NCBI GenBank assembly: GCA_964549945.1
Contig: CAZJXD010000001.1
Location: 1 to 64,000 of the forward strand
DNA length: 64,000 nt
Source: B25-G16 sp964549945
GTDB taxonomy: Bacteria > Desulfobacterota > DSM-4660 > Desulfatiglandales > B25-G16
Direction of reading: 5' to 3'
Shown here: piece by piece, positions 9,348 to 18,127 of the stretch
How positions within the stretch are numbered: the first letter of the stretch is position 1
Layout: the number at the start of each line of letters is the position of its first letter
The notes under the pieces: generated by a model
The model's database searches: none
What the model saw: only the letters and a program-made list of their open reading frames with translations
What the model was told of the DNA's origin: nothing
Program-made: the position numbers and the translations under genes

Positions 9348-9422
9348 ACTCAATATCTACGTTCAAATGAAAAATCCACCCTCCTCCTTGGATGCTGCCT
9401 CTCGAAAGAATAGGGGAGGGTG

Positions 9423-9451
9423 TTGACATGGTTTAGAACTTACCATATAAA
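9423..9451 (+). promoter_or_regulatory. sigma70 promoter of the formate dehydrogenase operon
   Basis: TTGACA at 9423-9428, a 17-nt spacer, and TATAAA at 9446-9451. Both boxes and the spacer are near consensus. The expected start of transcription near 9458 leaves a leader of about 40 nt before the GTG at 9500. The 9269-9499 interval otherwise holds only the divergent pilT promoter. Confidence 0.7.
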
Positions 9452-9499
9452 TGGTTCACGTAAGAGAAAATCATAAGAAGCTCAGCAAAGAGGACCGCA

Positions 9500-12193
9500 G
9501 TGGCCAAGCAAGAAACCATAGTAATCAATGAGATGGAATACGCCTTTTCGCCCGGGGAGACCATCCTTCATGTTGCCCAGAGAAACGGCATCGCCATCCC
9601 CACCATCTGTCACCTGGAGGGATTTGCGCCTACTGGTGCCTGCAGGATCTGCGTGGTCGAGGTAGAGGGCGCCCGAAATCTCCTCCCATCCTGTGCCACG
9701 CCGGCCGCTCCCAATATGGTGGTGGAGACGGACTCCGAGCGTGTGGCACGCTCCAGAAGGATCAACATAGAACTGCTGCTCACCTCCGGCAATCACAATT
9801 GCCTTACCTGCGAGGCCAACGGGAACTGCCGCCTCCAGGAACTTGCTTACAGGTATCAGGTTGAGAAGGTCCGCTTCCCGGAGAGCCCCGCGAGGTACCC
9901 CACCGAGACGGAAAACGCCCTCATCATCAGGGACTTCTCTCGATGTATCCTCTGTGGCCGATGTGTTCAGGCGTGCAACGAGGTTCAGGTCAACAACGCC
10001 ATCTCCTATGGATATAGGGGGGCTGCCTCCAAGATCGTGGCGGTAGGCGACCTTCCCTACCACGAGTCGGATTGTGTGTTCTGTGGGGAGTGCGTTCAGG
10101 CATGTCCCGTGGGCGCCCTGATAGAGAAGCAGAGCAGGTTCCAGGCGCGCCAATGGGAGGCGGCGAGGGTTCAGACCACGTGCCCATACTGCGGCGTGGG
10201 CTGCCAGATCGATCTGCACGTAAAGGACAACAAGATCGTCAGGGTAACGGGCGTTGAGGGAGCCGCCCCCAATTTCGGCAGCCTGTGCGTCAAGGGAAGA
10301 TTCGGCTACGATTTTATCGGCGACTCAGAGAGGCTCACCACGCCTCTTATAAGGGAAAACGGCGCGTTCAGGGAGGCATCGTGGGATGAGGCGCTATCCG
10401 TAGTTGCCAGAACCTTGGGCGAGATAAAAGCACGGTATGGCCCGGACTCCATAGGGGTCTTCAGCTCGGCCAAGGTAACCAACGAGGAGAACTACCTGGC
10501 CCAGAAGTTCACAAGGGCCGTGATAGGCACGAACAACGTCGATCACTGCGCGCGTCTCTGACATTCCTCCACGGTGGCCGGGCTGGTCGCCTCCTTTGGC
10601 AGCGGCGCCATGACTAACCCGATAGGGGATATAGGCGAATCGGAGCTCATCCTGGTAACAGGCTCGAATACCACCGAGGCACACCCCGTTATCTCCTCGT
10701 GTATCAAGAGGGCCGTTGAATCGGGAAGGTCCAAGCTCATGGTGGTGGATCCACGAAGGATCCCCTTGACGGGGTTTGCCACCCTTTGGCTCAGGCAGAA
10801 CCTGGGCACCGATGTGGCCTGGATCAACGGCATGATGCACGTGATAATCAGGGAAGGCCTCCATGATAGGCACTACATCGAGGAGAGGACCGAGGGCTTT
10901 GAGGAGCTCAGGAACGCCGTGGAGCGGTATTCCCCTGAATATGTCCAGGAGATCACAGGAATTCCGGCAGATGACCTCATCAGGGCCGCGAGGATGTATG
11001 CGCAGGCCAAGTCCGCCTCCATTTTCTTCGCGATGGGGATCACCCAACACAGGACGGGGACCGATAATGTGAAGTCCCTGGCAAACCTGGCCATGCTCTG
11101 CGGCAATGTAGGCATACCCGGGGGAGGGGTAAATCCCTTGCGGGGCCAGAACAACGTACAGGGGGCATGCGATCTCGGAGCCCTTCCCAACGTGTTCAGC
11201 GGCTACCAACCGGTGAGCGATCGCATTATCAGGGAGAGGATGGCGAAGGCGTGGGAGGTGAAGGACCTTCCGGGCTCCCCGGGGCTCACCGTCACGGAGA
11301 TGGTTGAGGGGGCTGGGGAAGGAAGGGTCAAGGCGCTCTATATCATCGGGGAAAATCCACTCGTGTCCGATCCCGACCTGAATCACGCGGAGAAGGCCTT
11401 TCAAGGATTGGAGTTCCTGGTGGTCCAGGATATCTTTCTCTCGGAGACGGCAAAGCTCGCCAATGTGGTGCTCCCCTCTGCCTCCTTCGCGGAGAAGGAC
11501 GGCACCTTCACCAATACCGAGAGAAAGGTCCAGAGGGTTCGGAAGGCGGTGGATTCCCCAGGCGGGGCACGGGGGGATTGGGAGATTATATGCGATCTGT
11601 CCTCTCGAATGGGCTATCCCATGGACTACAGGGACAGCGAGGCTATCATGAGGGAGATAGCCAAGGTAACTCCCTCATACGGGGGAATTTCTTACGGGAG
11701 GCTGGATATGGAGGATATCCACTGGCCCTGCACGAGCACTGAACATAGGGGAACCCCTCGGCTCCACGTGGGTAAATTCACCAGGGGCATGGGCCTCTTT
11801 CACCCGATAGACTATATTCCGCCTGCGGAGATGCCCGATGAGCAATACCCCCTTTTCCTCACCACGGGCAGGGTGCTCTACCACTTCCATACCGGAACCA
11901 TGACCATGCAATCGGATGGCCTCAACGATATGGTTCCGGAGTGCTTCGTGGAGATTGCCCCAGGTGATGCACGGCGCTATAAGGTGAAGGAGGGGGATGT
12001 GCTGAGGGTAGGCTCTCGAAGGGGTGAGATTGCGGCCAGGGCCCGGGTTTCTGATCAGGCGGTGGAGGGGACCATATTCCTCCCCTTTCACTTTGCCAAG
12101 GCAGCCGCGAATAGATTGACCAATGCGGCGCTCGATCCCATTGCCAAGATCCCGGAGTTCAAGGTCTGCGCGGTAAAGATCGAGAAAGTCTAG
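9500..12193 (+). CDS. fdhA: selenocysteine-containing NAD-linked formate dehydrogenase, catalytic subunit
   Basis: Oxidises formate to CO2 at a bis-MGD Mo/W site, or runs in reverse. The frame is 898 codons if the TGA at 10559-10561 is read as selenocysteine (residue 354). The context DHCARL-Sec-HSSTVAGL is the FdhA active-site signature. Domains in order: [2Fe-2S] ferredoxin (C37, C48, C51, C65), NuoG-type His-Cys3 cluster (H99, C101, C104, C110), two [4Fe-4S] sites (C149-C159 and C192-C202), the molybdopterin [4Fe-4S] site (C228, C231, C235, C263), then molybdopterin domains to the C-terminus. GTG start with AGAGGA about 6 nt upstream. First gene of an operon with NuoE- and NuoF-like subunits, so NAD(P) is the likely partner. 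Gene callers that treat TGA as stop will split it at 10561/10574. Confidence 0.95.
10559..10591 (+). promoter_or_regulatory. bacterial SECIS element with the Sec UGA codon
   Basis: The UGA at 10559-10561 is followed by a hairpin: GGTGGC (10573-10578) pairs with GTCGCC (10586-10591), closing a 7-nt loop CGGGCTG (10579-10585). Counting the U of UGA as 1, GGGCTG occupies 22-27, the same position as GGUCUG in the Escherichia coli fdhF SECIS. This is the expected SelB binding site; SelB, SelA and tRNA-Sec genes are not in the window. Confidence 0.85.
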
Positions 12194-12211
12194 AATCATC
12201 GGAGAGGTTAG

Positions 12212-12682
12212 ATGACGGAGATCACGGAGGAGATGTGGCGAAGAGTCGATGCGATCATCGAGCGATACAGGGGAACGCCTGGTTCGCTCATACCTGTGCT
12301 CGAGGAGTGCCAGAATGTGTGCGGTTACCTGCCGATGGAGGTACAGCAGAGGATCTCCAAGGGCCTGAAGATCCCCGGCAGCACCGTGTATGGGGTGGTC
12401 ACCTTCTATTCCTTTTTCACCATGGTTCCCAAGGGCAGGCATACCATAAAGGTGTGCCTGGGGACCGCCTGCTACGTGAGGGGAGGCAAGGCAAATCTGG
12501 ACTATTTGAGGAACGAGTTCGAGGTCGAGGTGGGGGGCACCACCGAGAACTTACGGTTTTCCCTTGACTCGGTGCGCTGCCTGGGTGCCTGTGGAATGGC
12601 ACCCGCGATGGTCGTGGATAGCGATACCTATGCTCAGGTGAGCAAGGGAAACATCATGAAGATACTCGAGAGATATCAGTAG
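12212..12682 (+). CDS. NuoE-like [2Fe-2S] subunit of the formate dehydrogenase complex
   Basis: A 156-residue thioredoxin-like ferredoxin (NuoE/HoxE/HydC type). A helical N-terminus is followed by the four cluster ligands in two pairs: CLGTAC and later CLGAC, close to the family pattern C-x4-C and C-x3-C. It would relay electrons between the NuoF-like flavin subunit and the formate dehydrogenase. It sits between fdhA (18 nt upstream) and the NuoF-GltD gene (11 nt downstream) with a good Shine-Dalgarno (GGAGAGG), so the three are one operon. Confidence 0.92.
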   Translation: MTEITEEMWRRVDAIIERYRGTPGSLIPVLEECQNVCGYLPMEVQQRISKGLKIPGSTVYGVVTFYSFFTMVPKGRHTIKVCLGTACYVRGGKANLDYLRNEFEVEVGGTTENLRFSLDSVRCLGACGMAPAMVVDSDTYAQVSKGNIMKILERYQ

Positions 12683-12693
12683 GGGAGAGCGGG

Positions 12694-15600
12694 ATGGCAT
12701 CAATCACCAGGGGCCAGTTAAACGAGATACGAGCCAGGGGCCAGGCTATCGTTGATATTCGCTTAGGAAAGACGCCGGCCACGCGGGATGGTGAAAAGCA
12801 TCTCATGATGTGCGGAGGCACCGCCTGCCACGCGAGCAGGAGCGAGCTGGTACGGGATGCGCTTCAATCGGAGATAGAGCGGCGCGGTCTTTCTAAGAGG
12901 TGCACCCTGGTAGAGACGGGAAATGATGCCTTTGCCACCCTGGCACCGGTAGTGGTGATCTATCCGGAGGGGGTATACTACGTGCACCTCGCACCCGATG
13001 ACGCGGGCGATATCGTCAGCCAACACCTCATGGAGGGGGAACCGGTTGAGCGGCTCTTTTACCGTGATCTTGCCACCGGCAGGCCCATACCTCGAATGAT
13101 GGATATCCCCTATTTTTCCCATCAGAAGCTGGTAACCCTGAGGAACCTGACCCTTATAGACCCCGAGAAGATCGATGAGGCCATTGCCAGGGATGCCTAT
13201 CAAGGGGCTGCAAAAGCACTGCTGGATATGTCGGCCGAGGAGGTGATCGGTGAGATCAAGGCCTCAGGCCTGAGGGGAAGGGGGGGCGCGGGATTTCCCA
13301 CCGGGATGAAATGGGAGTTTGCAGCTCAGGCCAAGGGCGATGTGAAGTATGTGCTGTGCAACGCCGATGAGGGCGATCCCGGTGCGTTTATGGACAGAAG
13401 CGTGCTCGAGGCTGATCCCCACGCCGTGATAGAGGGCATGATCATCGCGGCCAGGGCCATCAATGCCCACCAGGGCTATATCTACTGCCGGGCGGAATAT
13501 CCGCTCGCGATACGAAGGGCTACCAACGCCCTCGAGCATGCCAGGAGCTACGGGCTGTTGGGCCCTGATATCCTGGGAAGCGGCTTCTGCTTTGACCTCG
13601 ATATCTACCAGGGGGCGGGCGCCTTCGTGTGTGGGGAGGAAACGGCGCTGATGACCTCGATCGAGGGCAAGCGAGGGATGCCTAGGCCCAGGCCGCCCTT
13701 TCCGGCCCAGTCGGGGCTGTGGGGAAGGCCGACGATCCTGAACAACGTGGAAACCCTGGCAAACGTGGCACAGATTATCCTTCATGGGGGGGCGTGGTAC
13801 GCCGGCATCGGCACGGAGGGAAGCAAGGGAACCAAGGTCTTCGCGCTCTCGGGAAAGGTGAACAACAGCGGGCTCGTGGAGGTGCCCATGGGTATGCCTC
13901 TTAAGGACATCGTCTACGGTATCGGGGGCGGGATCCAGGGAGATAAGCGGTTCAAGGCGGTTCAGCTGGGTGGTCCATCGGGGGGATGCATCCCGGCGGA
14001 TTTGCTCGACACCGTCACCGATTACGAGGCCATTACCAGAACGGGGGCCATTATGGGCTCCGGTGGAATGGTAGTCATGGACGAGAACAACTGCATGGTG
14101 GATATCGCCCGGTTTTTCATGGAATTCTGCCAGGAGGAGTCCTGCGGGAAATGCACCCCGTGCAGGGAAGGGACCAAGAGGATGCTGGAGTTTCTCACCA
14201 AGATTACCGAGGGACGAGGTGAGCTGGAGGATATCAACACCCTGGAGGAGCTCGCCGAGATGGTGAAGGACTCATCGCTGTGTGGGTTGGGGCAGACCGC
14301 ACCGAATCCGGTTCTCTCGACGCTGCGATACTTTCGGGAGGAGTACGAGGATCATATCCTAGAGGGCCGCTGTGAGGCCGGAGTATGCCCTGAGCTGGTG
14401 AAGACCCAATGCATCAATGCATGCCCCCTGGGTCAGGAAGTGCCTGGCTATATAACGCTTGTGGCGGAGGAGCGCTTTGAGGAGGCCATTCGGTTGATAC
14501 GGCAGACCAATCCCATGCCGGGCGTGCTCGGCAGGGTGTGTCACCATCCCTGCATGGATGTGTGCGTGAGGGCCCAGACCGATGAGCCCATCAACATCCC
14601 GAAGATAAAGCGGTTTGCCGCTGATATGGCTCGAACCCGGAACGCTCCGGTAGCGTTTCAGAGGGGCAGGGATAAGGAGCAGAGGATCGCCATTGTGGGA
14701 GGCGGCCCCAGCGGCCTGGCTGCGGCCTATTACCTCAGGCTCATGGGATACAGGCCCACTATATTCGAGGAATTGCCGAGGCTTGGCGGGATGCTCAGGT
14801 ACGGGATCCCCGCCTATCGGCTTCCCCGCGAGATCCTCGATGGGGAGATCGACTCCATTATCAACACCGGCGTAAAGGTGAGGACCGGGGTGAGGGTGGG
14901 AGTGGATGTCTCCATGGGGGAACTGAGCAAGGAGTTCGACGCGGTCTTCATCGGGATTGGCGCGCACAGAAGCCAGGCCATGGGGATCCCAGGAGAGGAA
15001 ATGGTCGGGGTTTACGGGGGAGCGGAGTTCCTGCGCCAGGTGGAGCTCGGCGATGCCCCGCCTGTTGGGAAGGCCGTCGCGGTGATCGGTGGCGGTAACG
15101 TGGCTGTGGATGTGGCGAGAACGTGCAGGAGGATGGGCGCGGCTGTCACCATGCTCTACAGGCGGGAGCAGCGGGACATGCCCGCAGCGAGAGAGGAAGT
15201 GGAGGATGCCCTTGCCGAGGGCATTACGCTCAAGACCTTGATGATGCCCCAGTCCATCTCCAAGGCCAATGGAAGGTTGACGCTCGCCGCACAGAGGTGT
15301 GAGCCGGGGGAGTTCGATAAGGATGGGAGAAGGAGGCCGGTTCCCGTTTCAGGAGCCGTGGCGGAGGAGCAGTACGATACGATATTCGCCGCTATAGGCC
15401 AGAGCTCTGATGCCAGTTTTGCGAAAGGGCTGGAGCTACAACGTGGCTGGATTTCCGTGAACAGGCATACGCTTGCGACGAACCTCCCGGGCATCTACGC
15501 AGGCGGCGATGCGGTTACCGGGCCCGCAACGGCAGTGGACGCAATGGCAGCGGGCAAGAGGGCGGCATTTTCGATCGACAGGGAGCTCTCCGGGAGGAGG

Positions 15601-15810
15601 AGGGAGAAGCCCTTTATGGAGGATTATGAGGATATACCTATTACCATGAGGGTTCGCGAGGAGATCATAGAGCAGGAGATGGAAAGGGCACCAAAGATAG
15701 CGCCTAAAGAGAGGATAAGGGATTTCAGGGAGGTGGAAGAAGGCCTTGATATCGAGACCGTGAAGCGCGAGTGTGGGAGGTGCCTGAGATGCGATGTGAA
15801 GATCAAATGA
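12694..15810 (+). CDS. NuoF-like NAD(P)-reducing subunit fused to a GltD-like flavoprotein
   Basis: A 1038-residue fusion. Residues 1-110 are a thioredoxin-like domain that keeps C40 and C45, but the second ligand pair is replaced (TGNDAFATLAP at about 75-85), so it probably binds no [2Fe-2S]. Residues 130-560 are NuoF: FMN/NADH loop GLRGRGGAGFPTGMKWEF and the [4Fe-4S] site ESCGKCTPC. Residues 565-1010 are GltD-like: a four-Cys ferredoxin region (CINACP, CHHPCMDVC), an FAD site VGGGPSGLAAA and an NAD(P)H site IGGGNVAVDVAR. The tail has CGRCLRC. It would exchange formate-derived electrons with NAD(P), with a second flavin that could serve NADP or ferredoxin. Last gene of the fdh operon, followed by a palindrome and a terminator. 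Confidence 0.9.
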   Translation: MASITRGQLNEIRARGQAIVDIRLGKTPATRDGEKHLMMCGGTACHASRSELVRDALQSEIERRGLSKRCTLVETGNDAFATLAPVVVIYPEGVYYVHLAPDDAGDIVSQHLMEGEPVERLFYRDLATGRPIPRMMDIPYFSHQKLVTLRNLTLIDPEKIDEAIARDAYQGAAKALLDMSAEEVIGEIKASGLRGRGGAGFPTGMKWEFAAQAKGDVKYVLCNADEGDPGAFMDRSVLEADPHAVIEGMIIAARAINAHQGYIYCRAEYPLAIRRATNALEHARSYGLLGPDILGSGFCFDLDIYQGAGAFVCGEETALMTSIEGKRGMPRPRPPFPAQSGLWGRPTILNNVETLANVAQIILHGGAWYAGIGTEGSKGTKVFALSGKVNNSGLVEVPMGMPLKDIVYGIGGGIQGDKRFKAVQLGGPSGGCIPADLLDTVTDYEAITRTGAIMGSGGMVVMDENNCMVDIARFFMEFCQEESCGKCTPCREGTKRMLEFLTKITEGRGELEDINTLEELAEMVKDSSLCGLGQTAPNPVLSTLRYFREEYEDHILEGRCEAGVCPELVKTQCINACPLGQEVPGYITLVAEERFEEAIRLIRQTNPMPGVLGRVCHHPCMDVCVRAQTDEPINIPKIKRFAADMARTRNAPVAFQRGRDKEQRIAIVGGGPSGLAAAYYLRLMGYRPTIFEELPRLGGMLRYGIPAYRLPREILDGEIDSIINTGVKVRTGVRVGVDVSMGELSKEFDAVFIGIGAHRSQAMGIPGEEMVGVYGGAEFLRQVELGDAPPVGKAVAVIGGGNVAVDVARTCRRMGAAVTMLYRREQRDMPAAREEVEDALAEGITLKTLMMPQSISKANGRLTLAAQRCEPGEFDKDGRRRPVPVSGAVAEEQYDTIFAAIGQSSDASFAKGLELQRGWISVNRHTLATNLPGIYAGGDAVTGPATAVDAMAAGKRAAFSIDRELSGRRREKPFMEDYEDIPITMRVREEIIEQEMERAPKIAPKERIRDFREVEEGLDIETVKRECGRCLRCDVKIK

Positions 15811-15862
15811 GGTAAAGGCGCAAGGCGTATGGTGCACGGCCCTATGCCTTACGCCTTAAGCC
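15811..15862 (+). repeat. imperfect palindrome, copy 1 of a dispersed repeat
   Basis: Directly after the stop codon, AGGCGCAAGGCGTATGG is an imperfect inverted copy of CCCTATGCCTTACGCCT (14 of 17, most mismatches being G-U in RNA). The right arm, with GCCCTATGCC and TTAAGCC modules, recurs at 63491-63517. It may act as a 3' hairpin or be a small mobile repeat. Confidence 0.5.
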
Positions 15863-15937
15863 AGGTCTTATATCATCCTAAATAAACAATAAAAATGCGA
15901 CATAAATGTTAAGGCCTTATGTTTCTAAGGCTCCTAG

Positions 15938-15974
15938 AAGGGGCATCCTCAATAAATCGGAGGGTGCCCTTTTC
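15938..15974 (+). terminator. rho-independent terminator of the fdh operon
   Basis: GGGCATCCTC (15941-15950) pairs over 10 bp with GAGGGTGCCC (15960-15969), with a 9-nt loop, followed by TTTTC. It lies about 130 nt after the NuoF-GltD stop. Confidence 0.85.
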
Positions 15975-16060
15975 GTATAAAGTTGGGCTTGATTTTCGCT
16001 ATGGAATGACAATAGTATAGGGAGTCTTCATGAAAACACACCCAAGAGAAGAACTGGTAT

Positions 16061-16957
16061 ATGGCGTTGCCGAATCACGATAAGGGGATGCACTACGAGG
16101 GGATGTGTATCAGGCCGCCGAGCGAGGCGGACAGCATTCTGCTTCAGGCCACCGTGGGGTGTTCCCACAATAAATGCACCTTCTGCGGCACCTACAAGGA
16201 GAAGAGGTTTCGCATCAAGGATCACGATATTATCCTGAGCGATATCCTCTATGCATCTCGGTATATGAAGCGCCTGAACAGGCTCTTTATCATGGACGGC
16301 GATGCATTGATCATCCCCTATCCCCGATTGAAGTGGATCCTGGAGATGGTGAAAGAGCACCTGCCACAGGTCAAGAGGGTCGGTGTGTACGCGAACAGCA
16401 AGGGCATAAGACTGAAGAGCGAGGAGGAATTGCGAGAGTTGAGGGATCTGGGCCTGGGAATCGTCTACTATGGTGTGGAGACGGGCGATGATCAGACGCT
16501 GGAGGCTATTAGGAAGGGGGCGAATGCCCAGAAGCACCTCGATATGGGGCTCAAGGTCAGGAGGGCGGGGATAAAGATCTCGGTGACGGTGCTTTTGGGG
16601 ATCGCAGGCAAGGAGCGATCGCTCGTCCACGCAAGGGCCACCGGGGAGCTGCTGAGTGCCATGGGCCCGGACTACGTGGGCGCCCTCACCTTGATGATCA
16701 TGCCCGGCACACCCCTGGCTGATGATCTGGCAGCGGGGAGATTTGAGCTGCCCGATAATGCCGGGCTTCTCAAGGAGTTACGGGAGATGATAGCCTCAAC
16801 GAACCTGAGCAAGGGGCTTTTCTTCTCAAACCACGCATCCAACTACCTCCCCGTCAAGGTCAGGTATCCGGAGGGAAAGGAGCAGGCACTCCATCTCATC
16901 GATATGGCCCTTGAGGGAAAGGTGGGCCTTAGGCCGGAGTGGATGAGGGCACTCTAG
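16061..16957 (+). CDS. radical SAM protein (COG1032-like), substrate unknown
   Basis: A 298-residue radical SAM enzyme. The cluster motif is CSHNKCTFC near residue 34, a C-x4-C-x2-C spacing rather than the usual C-x3-C-x2-C. After it come YYGVETGDDQTLEAIRKG (the SAM-binding GxE region) and a TIM-barrel-like rest. The type is common in anaerobes and often called HemN- or Elp3-like, but it lacks the HemN C-terminal domain, so a coproporphyrinogen role is not supported. The stop abuts manC (0-nt spacing), which suggests co-transcription. Function unknown. Confidence 0.85.
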   Translation: MALPNHDKGMHYEGMCIRPPSEADSILLQATVGCSHNKCTFCGTYKEKRFRIKDHDIILSDILYASRYMKRLNRLFIMDGDALIIPYPRLKWILEMVKEHLPQVKRVGVYANSKGIRLKSEEELRELRDLGLGIVYYGVETGDDQTLEAIRKGANAQKHLDMGLKVRRAGIKISVTVLLGIAGKERSLVHARATGELLSAMGPDYVGALTLMIMPGTPLADDLAAGRFELPDNAGLLKELREMIASTNLSKGLFFSNHASNYLPVKVRYPEGKEQALHLIDMALEGKVGLRPEWMRAL

Positions 16958-18046
16958 ATGGCGAGATCACGAACAAAGTCCTCCTGTGCGGTGGTGATGG
17001 CCGGCGGGAGCGGGACGAGGTTCTGGCCGCGGAGCAGAATGGATCGACCCAAACAGCTCCTGAACATCACGGGGGATGAGATCCTCCTGAAAAAGGCAGT
17101 AGAGCTCATCAAGCCCCTCATACCCTCCGAGAGGATAAAGATCGTGACCACCCGATCCCAAGTGGGATCCATAAGACAGATCGTCCCCGAGATTGCACAG
17201 GAGGATATCATAGCCGAGCCTTTTGGGAGAAATACGGCCCCCGCAATCGGGATATCCGCCCTCTATGTTGAGCGGGATGATCCGAGAGCCGTGATGGTGG
17301 TCATTCCCGCGGATCACTACATCGAGGACCACGCAGCCTTTCGCCAGGTGATAATGGCAGCTGTGGACAAGGCCTTGGAGGGTGATTGTATCGTGACCAT
17401 CGGAATATCCCCCCGGACCCCGGAGACCGGGTATGGGTACATCGAGGCGGGCAAGGTACTCGATAAAGAACACGCGATATACACCGTGAAATCCTTTCAT
17501 GAGAAACCCGATCTTAAGAGGGCCAGGGATTTCATCGAGAGGGGGGAGTTTTTCTGGAATAGCGGTATTTTTGTCGCTAAGGCCTCTGTGATCCTGAGGG
17601 AGATCGGGGAGCACCTTCCCCGTACTCATAAGCTTCTTATGGACATACGTTCATCCCTGGGCACGGATGACGAGCAAAGGGTTATCGGGGAGGCCTACGA
17701 GATGATGGAGGCAGTATCGATCGATTATGGCGTGATAGAGAAATCGAGCAACATCCTCATGGTCGAGGGGAACTTCGGGTGGGACGACGTGGGCTGTTGG
17801 CCCTCAGCAGCTCGATACTGGCCCCACGATAGCCAGGATAACGCCTGCATGGGCGAGGTGGTCAACCTCGATTCCTCTCGCTGTGTCGTGCATAGCCCGA
17901 AGAAGCCGGTGGCGCTGATCGGGGTAAAGGATTTGATCATCGTGGAGGAGGATGATGTCCTGCTGGTGTGCAAGACCGACAGGTCTCAGGACGTGAGGAG
18001 GCTTGTGGAGATATTACGAGCCCGTGGCAGAAATGATATTCTCTAA
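16958..18046 (+). CDS. manC: mannose-1-phosphate guanylyltransferase
   Basis: Makes GDP-mannose from mannose-1-phosphate and GTP for surface polysaccharide. A 362-residue protein with the nucleotidyltransferase signature GGSGTRFWPRSR followed by PKQLL, then EPFGRNTAPAIG and FHEKPD, typical of the type II guanylyltransferase. It has only the transferase domain, not the fused isomerase seen in longer ManC/AlgA proteins. It starts at the base after the radical SAM stop and is followed after 81 nt by a phosphomannomutase gene, so the two supply consecutive steps. Confidence 0.93.
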   Translation: MARSRTKSSCAVVMAGGSGTRFWPRSRMDRPKQLLNITGDEILLKKAVELIKPLIPSERIKIVTTRSQVGSIRQIVPEIAQEDIIAEPFGRNTAPAIGISALYVERDDPRAVMVVIPADHYIEDHAAFRQVIMAAVDKALEGDCIVTIGISPRTPETGYGYIEAGKVLDKEHAIYTVKSFHEKPDLKRARDFIERGEFFWNSGIFVAKASVILREIGEHLPRTHKLLMDIRSSLGTDDEQRVIGEAYEMMEAVSIDYGVIEKSSNILMVEGNFGWDDVGCWPSAARYWPHDSQDNACMGEVVNLDSSRCVVHSPKKPVALIGVKDLIIVEEDDVLLVCKTDRSQDVRRLVEILRARGRNDIL

Positions 18047-18127
18047 TTTTCGAAGGATAAAGTTACTGTTTGCCGCTTCAGATGAATGAGCTCAAAACAG
18101 TTAAAAACAATCAGGTAAGGAATCGAT

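Noticed and set aside
9500..12193. Formate dehydrogenase as two genes or a nonsense-mutated pseudogene
   Set aside because: The TGA sits exactly at the Sec position, is followed by a SECIS hairpin at the right distance, and the frame continues with all expected motifs.
11675..12442. 255-residue antisense frame under fdhA
   Set aside because: Overlaps conserved coding sequence and shows no domain; shadow of fdhA.
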